From positions 1-46,041 of the forward strand of contig JBIKKP010000008.1 of NCBI GenBank assembly GCA_044360285.1: DNA of 46,041 nucleotides, in the 5' to 3' direction. Below are positions 8,189 through 16,691 of the stretch, in pieces. This stretch comes from UBA2645 sp044360285. Its GTDB lineage: Bacteria > Pseudomonadota > Alphaproteobacteria > Rickettsiales > UBA1997. Under the pieces are notes generated by a model. It was given only the letters and a program-made list of their open reading frames with translations. It made no database searches and was not told the DNA's origin. Both the position numbers and the translations under genes were made by a program. Every line of letters begins with the position of its first letter. Within the stretch, counting starts at the first letter, position 1.

Positions 8189-8293
8189 CGGGCGGCATTT
8201 GTAATGCCGCCCGAAACGTTCATGCCGAACCAATTCAGAATTTGGAAATTTTTGCATGAACCTATGTGCTGGGTTACAAACCCAACACAGCAC
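8189..8293. repeat. REP-like three-hairpin element, copy A
   Basis: Three stems in a row. Stem 1 is CGGGCGGCATT/AATGCCGCCCG with TGT loop (8189-8213). Stem 2 is GTTCATGC/GCATGAAC (8218-8225 with 8254-8261). Stem 3 is TGGGTT/AACCCA with ACA loop (8270-8284), extended by TGTG/CACA. The same architecture recurs at 38465-38549 with different bases but preserved pairing. It lies just past the hemF stop, between hemF and purC. Confidence 0.8.
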
Positions 8294-8302
8294 GATGTAA
8301 AG

Positions 8303-9154
8303 TTATTCCCAAGCAGCCAGCGGCGGAAGCGACATCAAAATCGCCTCAACATTCCCGCCGGTCATTAGGCCGAATTTGGTGCCGCGATCATAGAGCAAGT
8401 TGAACTCGGCATAAAGCCCACGTTTGCGTAATTGGTGCTGGCGTTGCTCCTCATTCCAGGCTGCAAACATGTGGCGGCGCGCTAATTTGGGAAAAACTTC
8501 CGCAAAAGCCAAGCCAACATTTTTGGTAAATTGAAAATTTTTTTCGAAGTCATTTTCGCCATCAAGATAGTCGTAAAAAATGCCGCCAACACCGCGCGAA
8601 ACGCCGCGATGTTTGATGAAAAAATACTCATCGCACCATTTCTTAAAACGTTCGTAATAGCTGGAATCACAAGCATCGCAGGCTTTTTTGAAAGCGCCGT
8701 GAAAGTCATTTGTATCAGCCTCAAACTCAAACATTGGGTTTAAATCCGAGCCTCCGCCAAACCATTGTTTGCCTTCCGTGCAAATAAAACGCGTATTCAT
8801 ATGAACCGCCGGAACCAATGGAGAAGCCATGTGAGCCACCAAAGAAATTCCACTCGCCCAAAATTTTGAGGAAGATTCGGTGCCAGGAATTTGACCACGA
8901 AATTCTTCGCTAAAATTGCCAAAAACTTCCGAAAAATTGACGCCAACTTTTTCAAAAACATTACCTTTCATCAAAGACATCTCGCCGCTTCCGCCGCCGT
9001 CGCGATCCCAATTTTTACGTTGAAATTTTCCTGGATTTTTTAGTGAATTTTTTGCGGCAAAATCAGCCTCGATTTCTTCAAATTCGGCGCAGATTTGATC
9101 GCGTAAATTTTTGAACCAAATCGACGCATTTTTTTGCTTTTCTTGGAGCTGCAT
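8303..9154 (-). CDS. hemF: Oxygen-dependent coproporphyrinogen III oxidase
   Basis: HemF performs two oxidative decarboxylations of coproporphyrinogen III to protoporphyrinogen IX in haem synthesis, using O2. Hallmark blocks are present: RDGGGSGEM (51-59), the conserved WFGGGSDLNP (131-140) and HRGVSRGVGGIFYD (182-195). At 283 residues it has normal length. Its presence implies aerobic or microaerobic life. It is divergent from tyrS. Downstream on the same strand comes a 297-nt region with two repeat elements and then purC, so co-transcription with the pur genes is uncertain. Confidence 0.96.
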   Translation of the reverse strand: MQLQEKQKNASIWFKNLRDQICAEFEEIEADFAAKNSLKNPGKFQRKNWDRDGGGSGEMSLMKGNVFEKVGVNFSEVFGNFSEEFRGQIPGTESSSKFWASGISLVAHMASPLVPAVHMNTRFICTEGKQWFGGGSDLNPMFEFEADTNDFHGAFKKACDACDSSYYERFKKWCDEYFFIKHRGVSRGVGGIFYDYLDGENDFEKNFQFTKNVGLAFAEVFPKLARRHMFAAWNEEQRQHQLRKRGLYAEFNLLYDRGTKFGLMTGGNVEAILMSLPPLAAWE

Positions 9155-9235
9155 TTTGAAAAATTATTTGCTTAATTGAACCACGATTTACAAACTCGCA
9201 AGGCACTTCCATCTTTTCAAGATTTTTCCAAAAAA

Positions 9236-10501
9236 ATGAACTCGAAAGCAGTTTTCAAATCGGACTTTTTGCGCGAATTTTGCGCGCGCGGATTTTTTGC
9301 TCAAACGACTCACGCAAATGAACTCGACGAAGCATTTTTAAGCGAAAAAATCACCGCTTACATTGGATTTGACTGCACCGCCAAATCTTTGCATGCCGGC
9401 AGTTTGATCCAAATTATGATTCTGCGTTTGCTGCAAAAATATGGTCACAAACCAATCGTTCTTTTGGGCGGCGGAACCACAAGAATCGGCGATCCATCCG
9501 GTAAAGACGAAGCACGCCAGATTTTAGGCGAAGCACAGATTGCCGAAAATCTTTCTGGCATTCGCAAAACTCTCGAAAAATTCATCAGCTTCGGCGGCGG
9601 CGCCTACAACGCCATCCTCGTCAATAACGACGACTGGTTGCGCCACTTAAATTACATCGATTTTTTACGCGATATCGGCCGCCATTTTTCGATCAATCGT
9701 ATGTTGTCTTTTGATTCTGTAAAAACACGACTAGAGCGCGAGCAGCCGCTTTCTTTCCTCGAATTCAATTACATGATTTTACAAGCTTACGACTTTTTTG
9801 AGCTCAACCGCAAATATAATTGCCGCCTACAGATTGGCGGGTCGGATCAATGGGGGAATATCGTCAACGGCGTTGAACTAACCAGAAGAGTCGCTGCAGC
9901 GAACGGCGAAAAAGCTCACGCTCGTGAAGCTTTCGGCCTCACCTCACCTTTGCTAACAACTGCAGATGGAAAGAAAATGGGCAAGACCGCTGATGGCGCG
10001 ATCTGGCTGGATTCATCAATGCTTTCACCTTTCGATTATTTCCAATATTTCCGCAACACGCACGACGCCGATGTTGGAAAATTTTTGAAACTTTTCACTG
10101 ATTTGGATCTTGGCGAAATCGCTAAACTTGAGGAATTGCCAGGCGCTGAAATAAATAAGGCGAAAGAAGTTTTAGCTTTTCAAGCAACAAAGATTTGTCA
10201 CGGGGAAGCTGCTGCAAACGATGCTCTCAACAAGGCGCGCGAGATTTTCGTTTCCAAAAATTCTAACGCTTTTGAAGAAAAAGAAATTTCACTTGGATTG
10301 GAAAAATCAAAAAAACTCACCGACATAATTTTTGAAATTGCTGCGGCTGAATCAAAAGGTGCAGCAAAAAAATTAATTGAAGGAAAAGCCGTCAAAATCA
10401 ATGGCGACGCAGTTTCAGACATTAATCACACAATCAACCAAACCGGCGATTTTGAATTGTCGGTTGGTAAGAAAAAATTTTTTAAAATCATTATCACATG
10501 A
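9236..10501 (+). CDS. tyrS: Tyrosyl-tRNA synthetase
   Basis: TyrRS attaches tyrosine to its tRNA. The HIGH-like motif appears as SLHAGS (51-56), the KMSKS-like motif as KKMGKT (246-251), and a C-terminal S4 RNA-binding domain occupies about residues 355-420. I place the start at the ATG at 9236, giving 421 residues and MNSKAVFKSDFLREF, close to the usual family start. A TTG at 9176 would add 20 unsupported residues. No strong Shine-Dalgarno is visible for either. The last codons overlap the next gene by 4 nt (ATGA). Confidence 0.95.
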   Translation: MNSKAVFKSDFLREFCARGFFAQTTHANELDEAFLSEKITAYIGFDCTAKSLHAGSLIQIMILRLLQKYGHKPIVLLGGGTTRIGDPSGKDEARQILGEAQIAENLSGIRKTLEKFISFGGGAYNAILVNNDDWLRHLNYIDFLRDIGRHFSINRMLSFDSVKTRLEREQPLSFLEFNYMILQAYDFFELNRKYNCRLQIGGSDQWGNIVNGVELTRRVAAANGEKAHAREAFGLTSPLLTTADGKKMGKTADGAIWLDSSMLSPFDYFQYFRNTHDADVGKFLKLFTDLDLGEIAKLEELPGAEINKAKEVLAFQATKICHGEAAANDALNKAREIFVSKNSNAFEEKEISLGLEKSKKLTDIIFEIAAAESKGAAKKLIEGKAVKINGDAVSDINHTINQTGDFELSVGKKKFFKIIIT

Positions 10502-11481
10502 CCTACAAAATCATTGGAATTGGCAATGCCATCGTCGATATTTTATGCAAAGTTGACGACGAATTTTTAAGCAAAAATGGGCTGGCGAAAGGCTCAATGT
10601 CGCTAATCGACGAAAGCATGGCGCTCAAGCTTTCCGAGCTTCCTTTTGAAAAAATTACTTCGGGTGGCTCTGCAGGAAATACCATCGCAACTCTTGGCCA
10701 AATCGACGTCAAAACCGCCTTTATCGGCGCAGTTGGCGACGATGCTTTTGGCGAAAAATTCATCAGCGAAATTCAAAAAACCGGCTGCAAATTTATTGGC
10801 AAAAAACTGGCCCAAAAAGCAACGGCCAGATCCTTTATTTTAGTGACGCCAGATGCGCAAAGAACCATGTGCACTTTCCTTGGCTGCGCTTCACAAATCA
10901 CTGAAAAAGACATTCCGCAGAATGCCTTCAAAAACGCGTCAATTCTGTATCTGGAAGGATATTTGTGGGACGGAAATCACACCAGCTCCGCGCTAAAAAA
11001 AGCGATTTCTTATGCTAAGCAAAATGCTGTGGAAGTTGCATTTACGCTGTCCGACTCTTTTTGCGTTGCTCGCCATAAAACAGATTTCAAAAACTTACTT
11101 TTGAACGATTTAGATATCGTTTTTGCCAATGAAGACGAGATTCTTTCGCTGCTTTCTTGGCCAAATTTTTCCATCGAAAAAATCAAAAATTTCTTCTTCA
11201 AAAATAATCACCTAATTGGCGCCATAACCAGAAGCGAGAAGGGTTGCGTTGTGATCAATAATCATAATTACTACGAGGTAGCGGCAAACGGCGTGGCAAA
11301 CCTAGTTGACACAACTGGTGCTGGCGATGCCTTTGCCGCCGGCTTTTTGTGCGGACTTGCCAATCATTACGACCTAGAAAAATCAGCGCGTTTAGGAAAT
11401 TTTTTGGCTTCAAAAATCATACAACAATTTGGCGCCAGATTCGACGACAAGCTTAATCTCAACAGTTGGCACGGAGAATAA
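10498..11481 (+). CDS. PfkB-family carbohydrate/nucleoside kinase (adenosine-kinase-like)
   Basis: A 327-residue ribokinase-fold enzyme. The start GIGNAIVDILCKV and the internal SGGSAGNTIATLG match the adenosine kinase branch, and DTTGAGDAFAAGF at 271-283 holds the anion hole and catalytic base D277. The family phosphorylates adenosine, ribose or other sugars with ATP; many alphaproteobacterial members are annotated as adenosine kinase, which is my best guess. The exact substrate cannot be read from the sequence. It overlaps tyrS by 4 nt and precedes murF, whose ATG begins 1 nt after its stop. Confidence 0.85.
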   Translation: MTYKIIGIGNAIVDILCKVDDEFLSKNGLAKGSMSLIDESMALKLSELPFEKITSGGSAGNTIATLGQIDVKTAFIGAVGDDAFGEKFISEIQKTGCKFIGKKLAQKATARSFILVTPDAQRTMCTFLGCASQITEKDIPQNAFKNASILYLEGYLWDGNHTSSALKKAISYAKQNAVEVAFTLSDSFCVARHKTDFKNLLLNDLDIVFANEDEILSLLSWPNFSIEKIKNFFFKNNHLIGAITRSEKGCVVINNHNYYEVAANGVANLVDTTGAGDAFAAGFLCGLANHYDLEKSARLGNFLASKIIQQFGARFDDKLNLNSWHGE

Positions 11482-11482
11482 T

Positions 11483-12892
11483 ATGACACTTTGGAGCAAA
11501 ACCGAACTGCTTGAAGCCTTGAGCGGAGAGCTTTTGGCGCATCAACTTCCCGATAATTTAACAATCGATGAAGTAGTAATTGATAGCCGCAAAACCCCAC
11601 AAAGCGGCCTCTTCATCGCCATTAAAGGCGAAAAAAATGATGGTCACAATTTTTTGCAACAAGCTTTTGAAAATGGCTGCAAAACCTTGCTAGTTGAAGA
11701 TGCAGAGGCCCTAGCAAAAATCGCAAATCCACAATTTTTGCAGGTAAAAAATACTTTTAGCGCCCTCTACAAACTTGCCGAATTTTCGCGCAAAAGAAGC
11801 AAAGCAAAAATCATCGCAATCACTGGCAGCGTAGGCAAGACCAGCACAAAAGAAATGCTAAAACTTGTTTTTGATTCGCAGGGAAAAACTTTCGCAACCC
11901 AAGGAAATCTCAACAACCACTTCGGTTTGCCACTTTCTTTGTGTAATTTTTCTGCCGATTGCGCTTACGGAATTTTTGAAATGGGCATGAACCATTTAGG
12001 TGAAATTGAACCACTTTCTAAGCTTGCCAGGCCGCATTTATCGCTGATTACAACCGTTGGCCCTGTTCACATTGAATTCTTTAAAAATGAACAAGAAATC
12101 GCCCTCGCCAAATCAGAAATTTTCGCCGGACTTGTGGAAGATGGTTTCGCGCTTTTGAACTGCGACAATCATCATTTTTCTTATCTGCAGGAACGCTGCA
12201 AAGCCTGGAACATCAAGCCTGAAAACACTTTAACCTTCGGCAAAAAAGATGGCAGCAATTACCAAATTTTGCATTCTTCTGTGAATGACAGCAGCAGCGC
12301 GCTTGTTGAGGCGAAGCTGAAAAATGGTACGAAATTTTACTACGAAATTTCTTCATCAAACCCAACAACAATTCTCAACTCAATTATCGCCGTTGCTTGT
12401 CTTGAGGTGCTTGGCAACGATTTTGTTGCTGGAGTTAATGAGCTAAAGAACCTCAAAACCTTCAATGGTCGTGGCAATTTTAAGGAAGTAATTTGCGCCG
12501 GCAAAAAAATCAGCATTATTGACGACACCTACAATGCCAGTATTCTGTCAATGAAAGCCGGAATAAATCATGCCGTCGATTTGAAAAAAAGTCTTGGCAA
12601 ACAACGGGTAATTATTGCCCTTGGCGACATGCTTGAGCTTGGAAATGAATCAGCAGAAATTCATCAAGAAACCTTAAAATATCTAGCCACGCAAGATTTC
12701 GATTTATGCATTTTAGTTGGCGAAGAAATGAAAAAAGCTGCAACAATTTTGCCACAAAATTCCTACAAAACTTTTGCCACCTCTGAGGCTGCAAGCCTTG
12801 AAATCAAAGACTTGCTGCAAGATCAGGATTTGATTTATCTCAAAGGTTCGCGCGGAATAAAAATGGAAAAAATCATCGAAAAAATTTCTTAA
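11483..12892 (+). CDS. murF: UDP-N-acetylmuramoyl-tripeptide--D-alanyl-D-alanine ligase
   Basis: MurF adds D-Ala-D-Ala to the UDP-MurNAc tripeptide, the last cytoplasmic step of the peptidoglycan precursor. The Mur ligase P-loop GSVGKTST lies at 115-122, followed by NNHFGLPLSL, EMGMNHLGEI and the late DDTYNAS block. With the ATG at 11483 it is 469 residues; GGAG sits 6 nt upstream, and an earlier in-frame start at 11429 would run inside the kinase gene. It lies in a cell-wall and housekeeping string with nagZ, 3 nt upstream of the latter. Confidence 0.95.
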   Translation: MTLWSKTELLEALSGELLAHQLPDNLTIDEVVIDSRKTPQSGLFIAIKGEKNDGHNFLQQAFENGCKTLLVEDAEALAKIANPQFLQVKNTFSALYKLAEFSRKRSKAKIIAITGSVGKTSTKEMLKLVFDSQGKTFATQGNLNNHFGLPLSLCNFSADCAYGIFEMGMNHLGEIEPLSKLARPHLSLITTVGPVHIEFFKNEQEIALAKSEIFAGLVEDGFALLNCDNHHFSYLQERCKAWNIKPENTLTFGKKDGSNYQILHSSVNDSSSALVEAKLKNGTKFYYEISSSNPTTILNSIIAVACLEVLGNDFVAGVNELKNLKTFNGRGNFKEVICAGKKISIIDDTYNASILSMKAGINHAVDLKKSLGKQRVIIALGDMLELGNESAEIHQETLKYLATQDFDLCILVGEEMKKAATILPQNSYKTFATSEAASLEIKDLLQDQDLIYLKGSRGIKMEKIIEKIS

Positions 12893-12895
12893 AAA

Positions 12896-13855
12896 ATGTC
12901 ACTGCTTCACGAAATTGCAAAAAATAAAAACGTCGCCAAACCAGTAATTTACGGCCTTGCCGGCACTTCTTTAACCAACGAAGAAAAATACTTTTTTAGC
13001 AAAGCAAAGCCGCTTGGTTTCATTGTTTTCAAACGAAATATCGAAGACAAAACGCAGCTAAAAAACTTAACCAAATCACTTCGCGAAATTTCTGGCGGTG
13101 AAGTTTTGGTTCTCGTTGACCAAGAAGGCGGACGCGTTGCACGCTTGAAAGCGCCGCACTGGGCGACCTATCCAGCGGGTGAACATTTCGCCAAACTTTA
13201 CGAAAAGAATCCTGCAGAAGCTTGCTCTGCCTTGTTCGAAAATTTCGCCAAAATCGCCGCTGACCTAGTTGAAGTTGGAATCAACGTTGATTGCGCGCCG
13301 GTGCTTGATGTTTTGACCGAAAAAACTCACGACGTGATTGGCGATCGCGCTTACGGCACCAACGCTGCGCAAGTTACAATTTTAGGCCGCAAAGTTTGCG
13401 AAGGGTTGCTAAGCAAAGGAGTTTACCCAGTCATCAAACACATCCCAGGCCACGGCCGCGGCACTTGCGACAGTCATTTGGAATTACCAAAAGTTGATGC
13501 AACTTTGGCGGAACTGCGCGCTAACGACTTCGCACCTTTCTTGGATTTACGCGACCAAAAATTCGCCATGACTGCGCATATTCTCTACAGTGCAATTGAT
13601 GCGGCAAACTGCGCCACAACTTCACCAACAGCAATTGATCTAATTCGCGGTGAAATCGGTTTCAAAAATATCTTAATGAGCGACGACATCTCGATGAAGG
13701 CTCTTGGCGGAAGTTTCTCTGAGCGCACTAAAAAAATTCTCGCTGCTGGTTGCGATCTTGTTTTGCACTGCAACGGCGTGATGCAAGAGATGCAAGAAAT
13801 CGACTCTGCCCTACCAAATTTGCGTGATGAATTTTTCGAAAGATTTGTCGCTTAA
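12896..13855 (+). CDS. nagZ: Beta-N-acetylhexosaminidase (muropeptide recycling)
   Basis: A 319-residue GH3 hydrolase of the NagZ type, which removes GlcNAc from anhydro-muropeptides in the cytoplasm during wall recycling. DQEGGRVARL is the substrate loop, KHIPGHGRGTCDSH (181-194) carries the mobile-loop Asp/His dyad D192/H194, and the SDD at 262-264 supplies the nucleophile. No signal peptide is visible, as expected. Family members are normally about 330-340 residues. It follows murF after 3 nt, linking wall synthesis and turnover. Confidence 0.93.
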   Translation: MSLLHEIAKNKNVAKPVIYGLAGTSLTNEEKYFFSKAKPLGFIVFKRNIEDKTQLKNLTKSLREISGGEVLVLVDQEGGRVARLKAPHWATYPAGEHFAKLYEKNPAEACSALFENFAKIAADLVEVGINVDCAPVLDVLTEKTHDVIGDRAYGTNAAQVTILGRKVCEGLLSKGVYPVIKHIPGHGRGTCDSHLELPKVDATLAELRANDFAPFLDLRDQKFAMTAHILYSAIDAANCATTSPTAIDLIRGEIGFKNILMSDDISMKALGGSFSERTKKILAAGCDLVLHCNGVMQEMQEIDSALPNLRDEFFERFVA

Positions 13856-13873
13856 ACCAAAAACTTTTAGAAA

Positions 13874-14485
13874 ATGACCATCCATTTTTACAAAAACGAT
13901 CTTCCTGGTGGCCTTGATTTTGGCGCCTCAGTGGCAATTGATACCGAAACTATGGGACTCAACATTTTGCGCGATCGCTTGTGCTTAATTCAACTTTCTG
14001 CTGGCGATGGCGACGCGCATTTGGTGCAATTTGAAATTGGAAAATATGACGCACCAAATTTGAAAAAACTTTTGAATGATGAAAAAATTCTCAAAATTTT
14101 TCACTTCGCGCGCTTTGATTTAGCGGCTTTGCAGCATCATCTTAAAATCGAATTGAAAAATGTTTATTGCACCAAAATCGCTTCCAAGCTTACGCGCACT
14201 TACTCTGAGTCGCATGGTCTAAAGGCAATTTGCGAAGAACTTTTGGGCGTTGAATTGTCGAAGAAGCAGCAAACATCTGATTGGGGAAACACTCAAATCA
14301 GCGAAAAGCAAATGGAATATGCGGCTTCTGACGTGCTGCATTTACACAAATTAAAAGAAAAATTTGATGAAGTTTTGCGCCGCGAAAAACGCAAAGATGT
14401 TTTTGATGCCTGTATGAAATTCCTGCCAAGTCGCGCCTCACTTGACTTGCAGGGATTTGGCAATGTCGATATTTTTTCGCACTAA
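13874..14485 (+). CDS. rnd: Short ribonuclease D (3'-5' exonuclease, no HRDC domain)
   Basis: A DEDDy exonuclease domain only. The five catalytic positions are visible: D23 and E25 in AIDTETMGL, D82 in ARFDLAAL, Y149 and D153 in YAASDVLHL. RNase D trims 3' ends of tRNA and other RNAs. The 203-residue form without HRDC domains is the usual alphaproteobacterial one. It ends the plus-strand run and its last 4 nt overlap the end of the convergent RgpF-like gene. Confidence 0.9.
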   Translation: MTIHFYKNDLPGGLDFGASVAIDTETMGLNILRDRLCLIQLSAGDGDAHLVQFEIGKYDAPNLKKLLNDEKILKIFHFARFDLAALQHHLKIELKNVYCTKIASKLTRTYSESHGLKAICEELLGVELSKKQQTSDWGNTQISEKQMEYAASDVLHLHKLKEKFDEVLRREKRKDVFDACMKFLPSRASLDLQGFGNVDIFSH

Positions 14486-15324
14486 AAAATTTTAAGCCGT
14501 TTTTTGAACTTCTCAAAACGACGTTGGCGTTGACTGTTGCAAAAACTTTCCAGTGCTAAAATTTGCTGATTTCTTTTTATCACTAAATTTCCAAACACCG
14601 CTTCAACTGCATATTCATTGGCGTCGTAAACATCCTTGATCATGCCAGCAGCAATAAATTCATCAAGAATTGAACCGCGAATTGCAAACATCGTTCCTCT
14701 AAAAAAAATCATTTTCTGCGCATCGCTGTGAAGTTTTTTGCACATCGCAAAATAATCTTTCATCTCGTCATCATATTTAGCAGAGCTTAGGTCGTCATAA
14801 CTTCCAACCATCCCAACTTTTTTATTGGCAAAAAGTGCAATTAAAAAAGCTGCTTGTTTTTTGCTGCCAATCAAAGTTTTTACCAAACGCTGACGCCAGC
14901 CAAACTGCTCTGCGCCTGTGTGTAGAGACTTTTTACCATGAATTTTAATCACCACATCATAAGTGCTTAAACCAAATTTATGCATCACCGCAAAAAGCCC
15001 GCCGACATCGCGCCCAACATTTGGCAGCGATAAAAATTTCACATTTGGAAAAGCGTCGAAAAATTTTTGGAACTCGTTTTGTGAATGGCCAACGGTGGTT
15101 AAAAACAAATCAAATTCGACCGGGATATTTTTTAGATCAGCGATGAATTCATCAGCAAGGTCAAGATAGTATAGATGCAGATGCACAGCGACTTTAACCT
15201 TGTTCGCTAGTTGCAGATTTTTCTGGTAATTTAGCGCAGTTTTTAACTCACAAGTAGCCCGAAAAAACCGGGAAGATTTTGTGAATTTTTTACGAAGATA
15301 TTTTTCGGGAAAGAAACTTATCAC
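14482..15324 (-). CDS. RgpF-family (rhamnan synthesis F-like) polysaccharide protein
   Basis: A 280-residue protein with the RgpF signature order: VAVHLHLYYLDL (45-56), FDLFLTT (71-77), NVGRDVGG (102-109) and KIHGKKS (127-133). RgpF proteins take part in assembly of rhamnose-containing polysaccharides and are treated as glycosyltransferase-like. No membrane segment is evident. Its ATG overlaps the stop of the leucine-rich-like gene by 4 nt, so the two are probably co-translated. A role in LPS or capsule is consistent with the dTDP-sugar genes at the left edge, but the sugar is not known. Confidence 0.75.
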   Translation of the reverse strand: MISFFPEKYLRKKFTKSSRFFRATCELKTALNYQKNLQLANKVKVAVHLHLYYLDLADEFIADLKNIPVEFDLFLTTVGHSQNEFQKFFDAFPNVKFLSLPNVGRDVGGLFAVMHKFGLSTYDVVIKIHGKKSLHTGAEQFGWRQRLVKTLIGSKKQAAFLIALFANKKVGMVGSYDDLSSAKYDDEMKDYFAMCKKLHSDAQKMIFFRGTMFAIRGSILDEFIAAGMIKDVYDANEYAVEAVFGNLVIKRNQQILALESFCNSQRQRRFEKFKKRLKIF

Positions 15325-16673
15325 ATTGCTGCCGATTGCTCACTGCCCTTGCTTGTGCTTACCACCAACACAACCTCAGATGGTGTGGGGGCTGCTACAG
15401 GAAAATGAGTTAAAAATTCGTCGCTAAAAACATCAATCGTTGGAGCGGAATCTGGAGCAACAGCAATGCCCACATCAGCTTTATCCACTATAAAACAATC
15501 AATCTCCTCGCACTTTTGAAGAATACCACCCAATCTAAAAACAGCGGCCTGAGATATTTTCACATTAGAAAAAGTGACACTTTGAAGATCCTCGTTTGCA
15601 ACCAGGCCTCGACCTAATGCCTCAACCATATCATCTGGAATTTCGCAATCCCCTAAATGTATGCTTAGTGGCAAAATATAACGTGCTTTAAGTGCATCGA
15701 ATAATCCTTTCCAACCTTCTCTAGAAATTGCTTGAGCACCATTAATAACCAAAGAACCAATTGACAAAGACACTTCCGAAAAAATTCGGATAAATTCCCG
15801 AAGTTTTTGATCATCAAAATCAGGGCAATGTAGCGATACATTATATTCTTCCTTCTCTTCTAATGCCGCAGCAAAGTCATACAAATCTTCCGGCTCAGCA
15901 GAATATCGATTCTCTCCTTCCAATCCCTCTACGTTCATTCTCAAACAAAGACTATCACCAATTGCTTCAACGATAAAATCACGACAATCTGTTTCTGGAT
16001 CGAGAGGAAACAAATCAGCGTCAAATTCAGGAAAATATTCCAAAATCTCATCACTTAAAATATCAATCATATCATCAGGATCATCTTCAATACCAAGATC
16101 GCCCCTCTTTATTTCAAAAACAAAACCAACAACATCTAACAAGATTTCACGCAGTGTGAAAACAGCTTGAAGAGATATAACCACATCAGCCATAGCAACA
16201 TCTATCAAATCTTTATTGTCCGCCATACCTTCAGCTAATTTTTCAGCCACTTCATCTGGAATCGTACATTTTTCTAAATTAAGTACCGCCGGTCTCATTC
16301 CTTCTTCATGAAGCGCTTTAGCAAGGTCTTCAAAACCCAATGCAGAAATTTCCTCAGCTCCAAAAAAAGACAGAGATTTTATTGGCAATGTGCTTCTTGA
16401 AAAAACATCCAGAAACTTAAGAAGTTTTTGATCATCAAACTTATAACAACTTAACGAAACACCTTCTTCCTCTCCGCTTCTCATTAAATCTGCTAGGTCA
16501 GCCAAAATTATATTGTTTACAGAATATCTTAGCTGATCTTCATCATCATTATTGTCTCTTAACAGATATGGTTTTCCATCAATTACCTCGACAATGAAAT
16601 CACGAAATTCAATCCTTTTTGTTAAAGGGGTTATTTTAAGCTGAGCAGCTCCCTGCCCTGGAGGCGTTGACAT
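15321..16673 (-). CDS. Two-unit leucine-rich-like repeat protein, function unknown
   Basis: A 450-residue protein I do not recognise as a named family. It consists of two copies of a roughly 195-residue unit at a constant spacing of 207 residues: RDFIVE at 24 and 231, FDDQKL at 79 and 286, C.IPD at 136 and 343, VF.L..IL at 171 and 378, and D.(L/F)SDE.L..FP near 204 and 414. Inside each unit, stretches such as LNLEKCTIPDEVAEKLAEGM resemble ribonuclease-inhibitor-type leucine-rich repeats. No signal peptide or membrane segment is visible; the C-terminus is Ser/Thr/Ala-rich. It lies between valS and the RgpF-like gene. A protein-interaction or host-directed role is only a guess. Confidence 0.7.
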   Translation of the reverse strand: MSTPPGQGAAQLKITPLTKRIEFRDFIVEVIDGKPYLLRDNNDDEDQLRYSVNNIILADLADLMRSGEEEGVSLSCYKFDDQKLLKFLDVFSRSTLPIKSLSFFGAEEISALGFEDLAKALHEEGMRPAVLNLEKCTIPDEVAEKLAEGMADNKDLIDVAMADVVISLQAVFTLREILLDVVGFVFEIKRGDLGIEDDPDDMIDILSDEILEYFPEFDADLFPLDPETDCRDFIVEAIGDSLCLRMNVEGLEGENRYSAEPEDLYDFAAALEEKEEYNVSLHCPDFDDQKLREFIRIFSEVSLSIGSLVINGAQAISREGWKGLFDALKARYILPLSIHLGDCEIPDDMVEALGRGLVANEDLQSVTFSNVKISQAAVFRLGGILQKCEEIDCFIVDKADVGIAVAPDSAPTIDVFSDEFLTHFPVAAPTPSEVVLVVSTSKGSEQSAAM

Positions 16674-16691
16674 AAAGATATTTATTAAGTT

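Noticed and set aside
8025..8293. CRISPR array or tRNA cluster in the gap before purC
   Set aside because: Repeats are hairpins and one duplication, without regular spacers or cloverleaf structure.
9176..9235. TTG start adding 20 residues to TyrRS
   Set aside because: The extra residues do not look like TyrRS and the ATG at 9236 gives the normal N-terminus.
11429..11482. MurF start inside the kinase gene
   Set aside because: The ATG at 11483 has a GGAG site and fits the family start.
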